Positions 9,788 through 17,951 of a stretch of DNA of 64,000 nucleotides are shown piece after piece. The notes beneath the pieces are model-generated. The model searched no databases. It was not told the origin of the DNA and saw nothing but the letters and a program-made list of their open reading frames with translations. This DNA is from Flavobacterium panici. GTDB taxonomy: Bacteria; Bacteroidota; Bacteroidia; Flavobacteriales; Flavobacteriaceae. The position numbers were made by a program, and so were the translations under genes. The DNA is taken from the NCBI RefSeq assembly GCF_903819335.1, contig NZ_CAIJDE010000049.1:124001-188000 (forward strand). The letters run 5' to 3'. Each line of letters begins with the position of its first letter. The stretch's first letter is position 1.

Positions 9788-10007
9788 CTGCTTACTAAAA
9801 TGTAAGCCTTACGTATGACGCAAGATATAAATTCCCATCATCTTATTAAATCATAATAAGAGACAAAATGATGCGATAACAGTAATAAATGCAACATACA
9901 CTTATAATACAATTATTCAGAGAAAACTTTTCTATTACAATTGAAAAAGCAAATTTACTTTTTACACAAGAACCAGTACTAAAACATTTTATACTTTTTA
10001 TTTCATC
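9788..10007 (+). other. Gene-free spacer, possible remnant coding sequence
   Basis: 220 bases separate the propeller fibre from the BspA-like gene, whereas the matching spacer in the second pair is only 3 bases. A short frame reading NDAITVINATYTYNTIIQRK, closed by TGA, looks like the end of a lost fibre coding sequence. It has no adequate upstream frame. A 75-codon frame starting at 9889 overlaps the next gene and has no recognisable features, so it is not called. Confidence 0.3.
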
Positions 10008-11744
10008 ATGGGATCTTTATTACAAAATACAATTTTTGGAAGAACTAAAAATTCTTTCATTTCTACTTGGCGAACTTCAAATACTTCTACAGGTTCAAGT
10101 ACTTCAAATCAGATAAAGCTGCCTTTAGGGTCGCAAGGAGTCTATAATTTTACAGTAGATTGGGGAGACGGAACTACAAATAATATAACTACTTGGAATC
10201 AACCACAAGTCACTCATACGTACTTTTCTGCTGGCGACTATACAATTAAAATATCAGGAATTTGTACCGGATGGTTTTTTTCAGGAGCGAATACAGATGT
10301 ATTAAAGTTAATCTCTATTACAAACTGGGGAAAATTTAAACTGGGAAATGGTAATTTCTTTGGATGCGCTAATCTTACATTAAATAATGTTAGAGATGTT
10401 CTGGATTTATCACAAACTACATCTCTTAGTAATAGTTTTAGAAATTGTACATCACTAACAACTATTAATAATATTAACAAATGGGATACTTCAAACATTT
10501 ACTCATTAAATATGACTTTTTATGGATGTTCATTATTTAATGATAATATTGGAGCATGGAACGTTTCTAACGTTGTTGATTTTAGTGGAACTTTCTATTT
10601 AGCTGCTGTATTTAATAACGGCAATAGTGCTGACATAAACAATTGGACCATTAAAAACAGTGGATCAGTATTAATGTCGCAAACATTTGCAAATGCCACT
10701 GCATTTAATCAGCCTATAAACAATTGGAATGTTCAGGCAGTAACTACTTTGCTAAATTTTCTTAATGGGACATCTTTTAATAAACCGCTTAATCTTTGGA
10801 ATACTTCAAATGTCACTATTACTTCAGGAATGTTTGCTGAGACACCATTTAATCAAGACATAAGTAATTTTAATATGTCAAAAGTAACTAATGCATCTGT
10901 AATGTTTCGAAACAGTAATTTTAATAATGGCGGAAATCCTGGAATAAATTTATGGAACCTCGACTCTGTTACAAATATTGGTGGAATGTTCCAAAATACA
11001 CCATTCAATCAAAATATTGGGGCGTGGAACGTTAGTAGTGTAATTAATTTCGCTAACATGTTTCAATTGGCTTCTGCTTTCAATAACGGTGGAAGCTCGT
11101 CCATTGGAAACTGGAATACGAGTTCAGCAACGGCCATGAATAATATGTTTCAAAATGCAATTTCATTCAATCAAAACATAGGAACATGGAATGTTATTAA
11201 TGTAACTAATTTTTCTTTGATGTTTTCAACCTTTACGACACATGCATTTAATAACGGTGGCAATGATACAATTAACAATTGGATATTAAAAAATTCACAG
11301 CCTATTGTAATGACTCAAATGTTTACTAACAATAATTCATTTAACCAACCTTTAAACAATTGGGATGTCTCGGCAGTAACAAGTATGTTTCAAATGTTTT
11401 CAGGTACAAAAGTATTTAATCAACCTTTGACCAATTGGAATGTTTCATCAGTAACAAATATGTCTCAAATGTTCCTTAATGCATTAGCATTTAATCAAAA
11501 TATAGGATCCTGGAATATTGGCAATGTAACTGTATTCACAGGTTTTATGAATGGTAAAAATCCATCAAATTTTTCATCTTTAAACTTAGATGCAATTTAT
11601 AACGGATGGAGTACCTTACCAACTGTAAAACCAAATCTTGCTTTAGAATTTGGAACAATAAAAAGAACATCAGCATCTACTGTTGGAAAAGCAATTTTAA
11701 CTGGAACGCCAAACAATTGGACAATAACAGATGGTGGAATATAA
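10008..11744 (+). CDS. PKD plus BspA-type repeat adhesin with MGSLLQNTIFG N-terminus
   Basis: 578 residues. The first 11 residues, MGSLLQNTIFG, are identical to those of the LamG protein at 12302. There is no signal peptide, so this looks like a docking tag. Residues ~40-85 form a PKD-like domain (F.VDWGDGT ... HTY.SAGDYTIKISG). From ~95 to ~530 there is a long row of repeats of about 22-25 residues with patterns such as FNQ.I..WNVS.VT....MF. These are the BspA-like DUF285 (mycoplasma-lipoprotein-type) repeats found in adhesins. The last ~50 residues (LDAIYNGWSTLPT...NWTITDGGI) form a typical end cap for this repeat class. Binding to proteins or cells is known for related repeat proteins; the ligand here is unknown. 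Confidence 0.75.
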   Translation: MGSLLQNTIFGRTKNSFISTWRTSNTSTGSSTSNQIKLPLGSQGVYNFTVDWGDGTTNNITTWNQPQVTHTYFSAGDYTIKISGICTGWFFSGANTDVLKLISITNWGKFKLGNGNFFGCANLTLNNVRDVLDLSQTTSLSNSFRNCTSLTTINNINKWDTSNIYSLNMTFYGCSLFNDNIGAWNVSNVVDFSGTFYLAAVFNNGNSADINNWTIKNSGSVLMSQTFANATAFNQPINNWNVQAVTTLLNFLNGTSFNKPLNLWNTSNVTITSGMFAETPFNQDISNFNMSKVTNASVMFRNSNFNNGGNPGINLWNLDSVTNIGGMFQNTPFNQNIGAWNVSSVINFANMFQLASAFNNGGSSSIGNWNTSSATAMNNMFQNAISFNQNIGTWNVINVTNFSLMFSTFTTHAFNNGGNDTINNWILKNSQPIVMTQMFTNNNSFNQPLNNWDVSAVTSMFQMFSGTKVFNQPLTNWNVSSVTNMSQMFLNALAFNQNIGSWNIGNVTVFTGFMNGKNPSNFSSLNLDAIYNGWSTLPTVKPNLALEFGTIKRTSASTVGKAILTGTPNNWTITDGGI

Positions 11745-11824
11745 ATGATATCCAATTTATTTAAATATTATCCTTCATAAAAATTTCAAAAAACTTATCT
11801 AATCACAATAAATAAAAACAAAAA

Positions 11825-12298
11825 ATGATCACAAAAAAATATAACAGAATTAAGGTAGCCGATTTAGAAATAAATGAGCCAAACAAAACTTTAATAACTA
11901 ATGGATTTGGCGAATTAGAGTTTAGCGATGCAACTGTTGTCACTACTAATAATCTTAAAACAATCAACGGAGAATCCCTTGTAGGAAGCGGAAATATCGA
12001 TTTATCAAACAAACAAGATATTGCTAATCAGGTTGAAATAGCTACAAGTCAAACTATTCCTTCGTCATGGCATGGAAAAACAATCCTTTTCACAACAAGT
12101 TGTACAATTACAGTTCCTGCTTCTTTGCCGGCAAGTTTCATTTTTAACGGTATTACGCTGCCCGGAGTAAGTGTAACCTGGGCAATTACAACACCTCATA
12201 CCTGGTTATTTGGAACTCCTTCTGTAACAGCTGAAAAACAAATTTTTACTTTCACAAAAAGAGGTAGTACAAATAGTATTTTATTATTAGGAGTATAA
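11825..12298 (+). CDS. Short tail-fibre/collar protein with the YNRIKVADLE N-terminus
   Basis: 157 residues. The N-terminal ~35 residues match those of the fibre at 8165 (YNRIKVADLE.NE..K.L.TN..GELEFSD). The phrase INGESLVGSGNIDLSNK is a common connector in phage fibres and collars. The remaining ~100 residues are Thr/Pro/Ile-rich and beta-like, with no named domain. The stop codon is 3 bases before the start of the LamG gene, so the two are translated as a unit. It is much shorter than its paralogue because it lacks the propeller region. Confidence 0.65.
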   Translation: MITKKYNRIKVADLEINEPNKTLITNGFGELEFSDATVVTTNNLKTINGESLVGSGNIDLSNKQDIANQVEIATSQTIPSSWHGKTILFTTSCTITVPASLPASFIFNGITLPGVSVTWAITTPHTWLFGTPSVTAEKQIFTFTKRGSTNSILLLGV

Positions 12299-12301
12299 GT
12301 T

Positions 12302-13048
12302 ATGGGAAGCTTATTACAGAATACTATTTTTGGAAAAAAATATAAATTGTTAAATAACTTAGTCGCATATTATAAATTTAATGAAAATGTTGCTGAATCT
12401 ACTGGTCTATCTCCAAGTGGAACAGCGACAAATACAAACTATGTTACAGGAAAAATAGGAAGTGCAATAAATTTTCCTCTATCAAATGTAGCTTATGTTG
12501 ATATTCCAAATACAGCAAACTTGAGTTTTACAGCAGGAAACGGATCGGATATTCCGTTTTCTATTTCTTTCTGGTTTTATACATCTAATTTTTCAACAAC
12601 GGGCAACTGGATTATAAATAAAAGAAATAATTCCACAGATGTTGAATGGCAAATACATTTAACCCCTTATGGAGCTGCAACATTAACTAAATTTTCAGGT
12701 GGATCAAATGCAGTTTATCAAAGTGCAATAACCTCAAATGGAATTATTGCTTTAAATAATTGGTACCATATCGTAGTTACTGATAATGGTTCAAAAATAG
12801 TTTCAGGAACTAAAATATACATTAATTCAATAAGTCAAACAATAAACGATACAAGTATTGGTCAATATTTAGGGATGAATATAGGTAACAGTATAACCAG
12901 AATCGGTGCTGCTAACTGGACTTTAGCATCCACCTTAAGACATGTTGGATATGTTGAAGAACTTGGTATTTGGAAAAACAGGGTATTAAATCAAAATGAC
13001 GTTAATAAATTGTATAATTCGGGGAATGGTATATCATTTCCCTTTTAG
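12302..13048 (+). CDS. LamG/concanavalin A-like protein with MGSLLQNTIFG N-terminus
   Basis: 248 residues. After the MGSLLQNTIFG tag comes a single LamG_3-type domain (~18-240). Visible features are LVAYYKFNENVAESTG at the start, a FSISFWFY strand, the W.HIVVT stretch and the LGIWKNRVLNQNDVNKLYN ending that is typical of this fold. LamG domains bind carbohydrates or proteins, so this is a plausible receptor-binding tip. There is no signal peptide, which fits export as part of a particle rather than by Sec. A terminator hairpin follows, marking the end of the cluster. Confidence 0.8.
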   Translation: MGSLLQNTIFGKKYKLLNNLVAYYKFNENVAESTGLSPSGTATNTNYVTGKIGSAINFPLSNVAYVDIPNTANLSFTAGNGSDIPFSISFWFYTSNFSTTGNWIINKRNNSTDVEWQIHLTPYGAATLTKFSGGSNAVYQSAITSNGIIALNNWYHIVVTDNGSKIVSGTKIYINSISQTINDTSIGQYLGMNIGNSITRIGAANWTLASTLRHVGYVEELGIWKNRVLNQNDVNKLYNSGNGISFPF

Positions 13049-13072
13049 AACTGTAAATCATTCATTTTAAAT

Positions 13073-13112
13073 AAATGTCCTTGAGTATCAAAACTGCTCA
13101 GGGACATTTTTA
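13073..13112 (+). terminator. Terminator closing the fibre cluster
   Basis: The arms AATGTCCTTGAG (13074-13085) and CTCAGGGACATT (13097-13108) pair over 12 bases with one G-T pair and an 11-base loop. The sequence ends in TTTTATTATT. It lies 25 bases after the LamG gene. Confidence 0.75.
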
Positions 13113-13184
13113 TTATTCATAATGAATGTACTTCATTTTATGAATTTTATCTATTACATAAAGCCATCCTTCCTAAAAAACAAT

Positions 13185-13192
13185 TAAATTTG
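13185..13192 (+). promoter_or_regulatory. Candidate -7 element of the MscS-family gene
   Basis: TAAATTTG matches the Bacteroidota -7 consensus TAnnTTTG and lies 25 bases upstream of the ATG. No clear TTG -33 element is seen at the expected spacing, so this is tentative. Confidence 0.35.
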
Positions 13193-13217
13193 GAGACCTT
13201 AAATCACCAAATTAATT

Positions 13218-15560
13218 ATGAATTCAAAAAGAAATTCTTATTTATCCGCCTTACTAATGATACTGTTTTCTGTATCATTTTCATACTCTCAATCTACAAC
13301 TTCAAAAACAGAAAACAAATCTAAATTATTTGAAGAAACGGCAACAGACAGTGACTACTTAATGTCTATTGAAAAAGCCGGAGATGTTTTGCAATCAGCT
13401 GCTAATGATGCCGAATTCGAAGGAAATACTTTTCACTTGTTTGGAGAAATTAAACGAACCGAAAGTAAACTTGATTTAATATTAGCAAGTTTAAAAGGTG
13501 CAAATCCGAATGTGCGAAATCAGCAAATGTATCGTATCGTTTTAAAAGAAATCGAACAGGAATTAAATGATCAAAATAAAGCGATAGATCACCGAAATGC
13601 AAATCTTGAAAAAATTAAAAGTAAAATTCTTGATCTGCGTAAAGACAAAACTCTATTTACACTTATAAAAGATACCATTCGCAGAAAACAATTTAAAACA
13701 GAATTAGCCAATCTTAAAAAAAGATATCTTAAAACGGACAGCCTGATGACGAAAAATCAGGAAGTTTTAAATCTCAAAAAAAGACTGACAGTAGAACATA
13801 AAATTGCTGTTTCAAACGCCTTAACAACTGTAGAAACAAAACTCGAAAAATCTGGAATCAGTATTCTTAAAAAAGAATATCCATCATTATGGAGTACTGA
13901 TACTACAGCAAAAAAAGTAGTATCGCACAACATTAAAGCAAAAGTTATAATTGAAGAAAATGTTGCCGCTTATTACTTAAGTTACAAAGCCGGCGGATTA
14001 ATTACGTTATGTTTTTTCATGGGACTTTTGGCCTGGTATATTTCACGCAATTTGAAATATTTAAAATCTAACGGTCATGCAGAAAACCTTTCTCTTTTTA
14101 ATTTTAAATATTTAAACAGAGGCGTTATTTTACCTGTAATTGTTATAGGCTTAAACATTGCTATAGTTACAAATTTATATGCTCCTGCCCTATTTTTAGA
14201 ACTGCTTCAGTTAGGTTCTTTAGGTGTGCTTACAATTTTATTTAAGAATGACTGGTCTGGAAAATCAATGCGCAACTGGCTATTACTTTTCGGATTATTT
14301 TTTGCACTTTGCTTCCTTGACCTTTTTATTGAAGTTGGATTGTTTCAACGCTGTTCTTTTATCATCATAAATATTCTGGGAATACGATATGGTTTAGTTC
14401 AAATTAAAAGTTTAAAAGATCAATTGTATATCAAAGGATTCTTTAAATGGGCCAGCATTATTTTTATCGGATTAAATGGATTATCAATTCTTTATAATAT
14501 TTTCGGAAGAGTTTCACTTTCAAATATGTTGAGTTTAACTGCTTTTATTTCGCTGACGCAGATTGTTGCTTTAAGTGTTCTCTTGAAAATAATTCTGGAA
14601 ATAATCCTTTTACAGATTTACACCACACGTATAAAACGCGGAATCGAAAAAATATTTGATTTCGAGAATGTATCTGATACACTGAAAAAACCATTTATAA
14701 TTATAATCAGCTATATGTGGCTGGTTGTAATCGCTTCTAATTTAAACATTTGGGAATCGTTACGTACTTCTCTTGGAAATTTACTAAGCCGTCCAAATAC
14801 GATTGGAAGTATCACTTTCACTTTAGGGAATATTGTATTGTTTTTCATTATTGTCTGGGCGGCACATTTACTACAGAATTATGTGGCTTACTTTTTTGGA
14901 GAAATTGAAGATGAAAATGAAGAAAACATCAACAAAAGACAACATTCAAAATTATTAATTACCAGACTTATTGTTTTAATTGTAGGTTATCTTTTAGCCG
15001 TTGCAGCTTCTGGAATGCCTTTAGATAAATTGAGTATTCTTTTAGGAGCATTAGGTGTCGGTGTTGGACTTGGGCTTCAAAATGTGGTCAACAATTTTGT
15101 TTCGGGAATTATTTTGATTTTTGATAAACCAATTCAAATTGGAGATGTTATTGATATTAGTTCTGAATCTGGACGAGTAAAATCAATGGGATTAAGAACA
15201 ACCAAAATCAATGCTCCAAATGGTGCCGAAATTATTATCCCAAATGGTAACTTATTATCTCAAAACATCACCAACTGGACGTATACCGATAATTTTAAAC
15301 TCGTAGACATTGCTATTGAAATTAGCGGCGATGCAACTCCAGAAGATATAAATGCAACTATTTTAAGTTCTCTTGAAAGTCTTCCTTTAGTAAATAATAC
15401 CAAACCATCTCAGATTTATTATAATTCTATTTCTGATGGAAAATTTAAAATACAAATTAAATTCTGGTGTAGTATTTACAGAACCGAAGAAACTATAAGT
15501 ACAGCTAAACAAGTTTTGTTTAGTAACTTTAAAACAAAAGGGGTGACTTTTTCGACATAG
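13218..15560 (+). CDS. Mechanosensitive channel, MscS family, large form
   Basis: 780 residues. A Sec signal peptide (about residues 1-25, ending FSYSQ) is followed by a charged, coiled-coil-like periplasmic region (~35-240). Many membrane segments follow (~255-580), then the MscS core. The pore-lining helix and following segment (LGALGVGVGLGLQNVVNNF, ~610-630, and GIILIFDKPIQIGDVI) are diagnostic of the family. The beta domain (GRV..MGLRTTKI...NGAEIIIPNG.LLS..ITNWT) and the C-terminal domain complete it. At nearly 800 residues it belongs to the MscK/YbdG-like long forms rather than the ~280-residue MscS. These channels release solutes on hypo-osmotic shock. The gene stands alone, with its own candidate promoter and terminator. 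Confidence 0.93.
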   Translation: MNSKRNSYLSALLMILFSVSFSYSQSTTSKTENKSKLFEETATDSDYLMSIEKAGDVLQSAANDAEFEGNTFHLFGEIKRTESKLDLILASLKGANPNVRNQQMYRIVLKEIEQELNDQNKAIDHRNANLEKIKSKILDLRKDKTLFTLIKDTIRRKQFKTELANLKKRYLKTDSLMTKNQEVLNLKKRLTVEHKIAVSNALTTVETKLEKSGISILKKEYPSLWSTDTTAKKVVSHNIKAKVIIEENVAAYYLSYKAGGLITLCFFMGLLAWYISRNLKYLKSNGHAENLSLFNFKYLNRGVILPVIVIGLNIAIVTNLYAPALFLELLQLGSLGVLTILFKNDWSGKSMRNWLLLFGLFFALCFLDLFIEVGLFQRCSFIIINILGIRYGLVQIKSLKDQLYIKGFFKWASIIFIGLNGLSILYNIFGRVSLSNMLSLTAFISLTQIVALSVLLKIILEIILLQIYTTRIKRGIEKIFDFENVSDTLKKPFIIIISYMWLVVIASNLNIWESLRTSLGNLLSRPNTIGSITFTLGNIVLFFIIVWAAHLLQNYVAYFFGEIEDENEENINKRQHSKLLITRLIVLIVGYLLAVAASGMPLDKLSILLGALGVGVGLGLQNVVNNFVSGIILIFDKPIQIGDVIDISSESGRVKSMGLRTTKINAPNGAEIIIPNGNLLSQNITNWTYTDNFKLVDIAIEISGDATPEDINATILSSLESLPLVNNTKPSQIYYNSISDGKFKIQIKFWCSIYRTEETISTAKQVLFSNFKTKGVTFST

Positions 15561-15569
15561 AAATTAGAA

Positions 15570-15612
15570 AAAATGGTTTGAATTATGCTTAAGTTTTTCA
15601 AACCATTTTTTT
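15570..15612 (+). terminator. Terminator of the MscS-family gene
   Basis: The stem AAAATGGTTTGAA (15570-15582) pairs with TTCAAACCATTTT (15598-15610) around a 15-base loop and runs into seven Ts. It begins 10 bases after the stop codon. Confidence 0.8.
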
Positions 15613-15658
15613 ATTGTAAAAATTTAATTTTCTTTATTATTCAAATTAAAAAAAGATA

Positions 15659-16055
15659 ATGGATTTTCTAGAAATAATATCCGTCAGATATCTCCTCGAA
15701 GTCTTAGGGGCATTTACAAGACATCTTTGTGTTCACGAGCGAGACCCTCGCACCAGCAGGGGAAATATAGGTTTTAATGGAACTTTAGGAATTCCAAAAA
15801 TAGGATATGGTTTATCATATGACATGTACGATAATTTTGAAGGGAATACCGATGTATTCTCTGGAATGCGAGATTATTCAATGGGTTATACAGGCTCGTT
15901 GCTTTTTGGTGGAACATATACTAAATCCGCAGAAAGCGATTTTAAAGGTTTCTGATAAAGGTGTAGAAACAAAAAGTATAAATTTATTAGCTGGATTTAA
16001 TGGAGGAGCTACAGGATCTAGAACAATAATTTTTTATAATTCTAAAAACAGGTAA
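15659..16055 (+). pseudogene. Frame-disrupted small gene, family unknown
   Basis: Two overlapping frames join into one protein-like sequence. The first reads on from 15659 and includes NIGFNGTLGIPKIGYGLSYD and later GSLLFGGTYTKSAESDFKG. It then hits a stop. In the next frame VSDKGVETKSINLLAGFNGG continues to TAA at 16053-16055. The shift lies near the TTTTAAAGGTTT stretch at about 15940-15952. The first ~30 residues look like translated non-coding DNA and include a GCGAG-ACC-CTCGC mini-hairpin at 15739-15751. The original start was therefore probably elsewhere and the gene is a 3' remnant. The Gly-rich C-terminal character recalls toxin tips or secreted effectors, but no family was recognised. 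Confidence 0.45.
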
Positions 16056-16057
16056 CA

Positions 16058-16401
16058 ATGAAGTGCTATTGCTATTTTTTGAGTCTATCTTTTTTAATAT
16101 TCAATTCTTGCTTAAAAGCTGATTGTGAGAGTTTATTTGAAAAAAGAAAAAACGATGACTTCTTAATTGTAGTTCAAGAGATTCCTAATACAGGGGGTTA
16201 TAGATTCAACATTAAAGGAATTAATCCTACTACAGGTAAAAAAATTGAATATAAAAATGATGGTTGGAGTGAATATAATAATCTTTTTCAATAGGAGATA
16301 CAATAATAAAAAGAAAAGGGGAAGTACTTTTTAGTATTCATAAAAAGGATACAATTCTATCATCATCATCTTGGCAATGCGAAGGAAAAACTTACAAATA
16401 A
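16058..16401 (+). pseudogene. Small lipoprotein gene with a frameshift in a T-run
   Basis: The frame from ATG at 16058 gives 78 residues with a lipoprotein-like leader (MKCYCYFLSLSFLIFNSC). It ends at TAG at 16292-16294. Shifting one base at the five-T run (16284-16288) restores a frame that continues SIGDTIIKRKGEVLFSIHKK and ends at TAA at 16399-16401. The restored protein would be about 114 residues. It starts 2 bases after the preceding damaged gene, so the two were probably an operon pair, such as an effector and its cognate lipoprotein. That relationship is only a guess. A sequencing error in the homopolymer is an alternative to real decay. Confidence 0.5.
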
Positions 16402-16429
16402 AAAATAGCATTGTCCTTCTAAAAATACG

Positions 16430-16463
16430 AAAAGCCACTTCATTACAAAAGTGGCTTTTTTTA
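16430..16463. terminator. Bidirectional terminator between converging genes
   Basis: AAAAGCCACTT and AAGTGGCTTTT flank an 8-base loop (arms about 16430-16440 and 16449-16459). There are A-runs on the left and seven Ts on the right, so it can stop transcripts from both strands. It separates the + strand remnants from the - strand M28 peptidase. Confidence 0.75.
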
Positions 16464-16475
16464 ATATATATAATT

Positions 16476-17447
16476 CTAATCCTGCTTTATAAAAACCAAT
16501 TCCTCATCATAATTCGCAATACTTACCAAAGCATTATAAATATACTTACTCACCAAAGCACCACCTTCAAAATTAATTAAATCAATATCATCCTCGGGAG
16601 TGTGGTATTGCGGATGTCCGCCTGTGTGGAAACCTACTGCAGAAATCGAAGCTTTATAAAAAGAAACATGATCAGATCCGCCGACATCTCCTGCAAATAC
16701 AACAGGATTTAGTCCGCTGTTTTGCCCTAGCTTTTTCATTAGGTTGACTCCATTTGGAAAAGTTCCCGCTCCTCCCATATAGATTTGTTTTTCGGCATTT
16801 AATCTTCCTACCATATCCATATTCAGCATTACTTTTACGGCTTCTTTTTTTATCGGTAAATGATTTATGAAATATTTCGAACCTAATAATCCTTCTTCTT
16901 CTCCGCTGAAAGAAATAAAAATAACACTTCTTTTCGGTTTGATTTTCAACTTCGAAACTTCTTCCAAAATACACAACAAAGCCGAAACTCCAGAAGCATT
17001 ATCATCTGCTCCGTTATGAATCGCAACCGTATCTTTCTTTTTGCTTCCAGAACCACTTCCGCCCCAGCCCCAATGATCGTAATGCGCGCCAATAACGATA
17101 AATTCATTTTTGAGTTTTTCATCAGAACCTTCAATATATCCTAAAACATTTTGGGTCGAAACACTGTCGGATTTTGTTTTGTTGATTCCTTCTTTTACAA
17201 ATACTTTAAAAGGCTGGTAATAATTACTATTAAGTTCCTTCAATCCATACTTTTTAAAATATTTTTTGATATAAGATGCTGCGTCGTTATTTCCTTTTGT
17301 TCCAACGAAACGACCTTCTAATTTATCTGAAGAAAGATATTTATCATGTTTATAAAATGTCTGCGCTAAGTTGCTTTTTTGAGCATTTGTTATAAAACTA
17401 AAAAGTAACAAACCGTAAACAAAGTTGATCTTTTGCAAAAATTTCAT
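16476..17447 (-). CDS. Secreted M28-family zinc aminopeptidase
   Basis: 323 residues with a Sec signal peptide (~1-22, ending TNAQ). The M28 metal-binding motifs are all present in order: GAHYDH, NGADDNASGVSA, SGEEEGLLGS, NMDMVGR, GGSDHVSF, and TGGHPQYHTPEDD for the last zinc ligand. The family removes N-terminal residues from peptides using two zinc ions. A role in finishing glycopeptide breakdown beside the glycan locus is possible, but the gene has its own ~150 base upstream region and may be independent. Confidence 0.93.
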   Translation of the reverse strand: MKFLQKINFVYGLLLFSFITNAQKSNLAQTFYKHDKYLSSDKLEGRFVGTKGNNDAASYIKKYFKKYGLKELNSNYYQPFKVFVKEGINKTKSDSVSTQNVLGYIEGSDEKLKNEFIVIGAHYDHWGWGGSGSGSKKKDTVAIHNGADDNASGVSALLCILEEVSKLKIKPKRSVIFISFSGEEEGLLGSKYFINHLPIKKEAVKVMLNMDMVGRLNAEKQIYMGGAGTFPNGVNLMKKLGQNSGLNPVVFAGDVGGSDHVSFYKASISAVGFHTGGHPQYHTPEDDIDLINFEGGALVSKYIYNALVSIANYDEELVFIKQD

Positions 17448-17601
17448 AATTAATTTAGTTGTCTAAAATTAGTACACGGATGAAACGGATTCACTTCGTG
17501 AAAACGCTGATTAAAACTGATTTTTATTTATAGAATTTTATAAAAAAATCTGTGCCCATCCGCGCCTTTGCGAAGCAAATCAGTGTCATCCGTGTGCCAA
17601 C

Positions 17602-17934
17602 TTATTTAAGTTCAAAAATTTTATTCATTAAAATCCATTTTTCTCCTGATTTGGCTTGCGGTAATGCTTTTTGGAATTTCCACATTAGCGTTTCCCATTC
17701 CTGGACTTTGGGATTTTCGGCATCTTGTTTTGCTTTTTCTGTAAATGAGAAATCGTCATTGGCTTCGATAATCATAAACAAACGATCGCCAATATTGTAA
17801 ATCTCTAAATTGATAATTCCAGAATCTTTGATACTTTTTTGAATTTCAGGCCAAACGTTTTTATGGTAATCAATATATTCTGCAATTAAATCCGGGTGGT
17901 TATTTAAGTCTAAGGCAAGACAGTGTTTTTGCAT
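17602..17934 (-). CDS. L-rhamnose mutarotase family (RhaM-like), possibly acting on L-fucose
   Basis: 110 residues, the usual size of the family (about 104). It carries the conserved pattern Y.DYHKNVWPEI near the N-terminus (His at 24), the N.EIY..GDRLFM..E strand and the VQEWETLMWKFQ helix. The enzyme interconverts alpha and beta anomers of a 6-deoxy sugar. RhaM acts on L-rhamnose, but the locus contains two GH29 fucosidases and no evident rhamnosidase, so L-fucose is a reasonable substrate here. It has no signal peptide and is cytoplasmic. It starts 17 bases after the BNR-repeat gene and is probably co-transcribed. Confidence 0.85.
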   Translation of the reverse strand: MQKHCLALDLNNHPDLIAEYIDYHKNVWPEIQKSIKDSGIINLEIYNIGDRLFMIIEANDDFSFTEKAKQDAENPKVQEWETLMWKFQKALPQAKSGEKWILMNKIFELK

Positions 17935-17951
17935 AATTCTGTTTTTAAAAT

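Noticed and set aside
9889..10116. 75-codon open frame ahead of the BspA-like gene
   Set aside because: It overlaps the well-supported gene at 10008 in another frame, has no domain or signal, and its Ile/Leu/Phe-rich content looks like AT-rich read-through.
15684..15760. First ~30 residues of the frame at 15659 as a real protein N-terminus
   Set aside because: Composition differs from the rest, includes an intergenic-type GCGAG/CTCGC hairpin, and looks like translated non-coding DNA.
16672..17134. Lys/Arg-rich frames on the - strand within the M28 gene
   Set aside because: Out-of-frame shadows of the peptidase; the M28 motifs are complete in the main frame.
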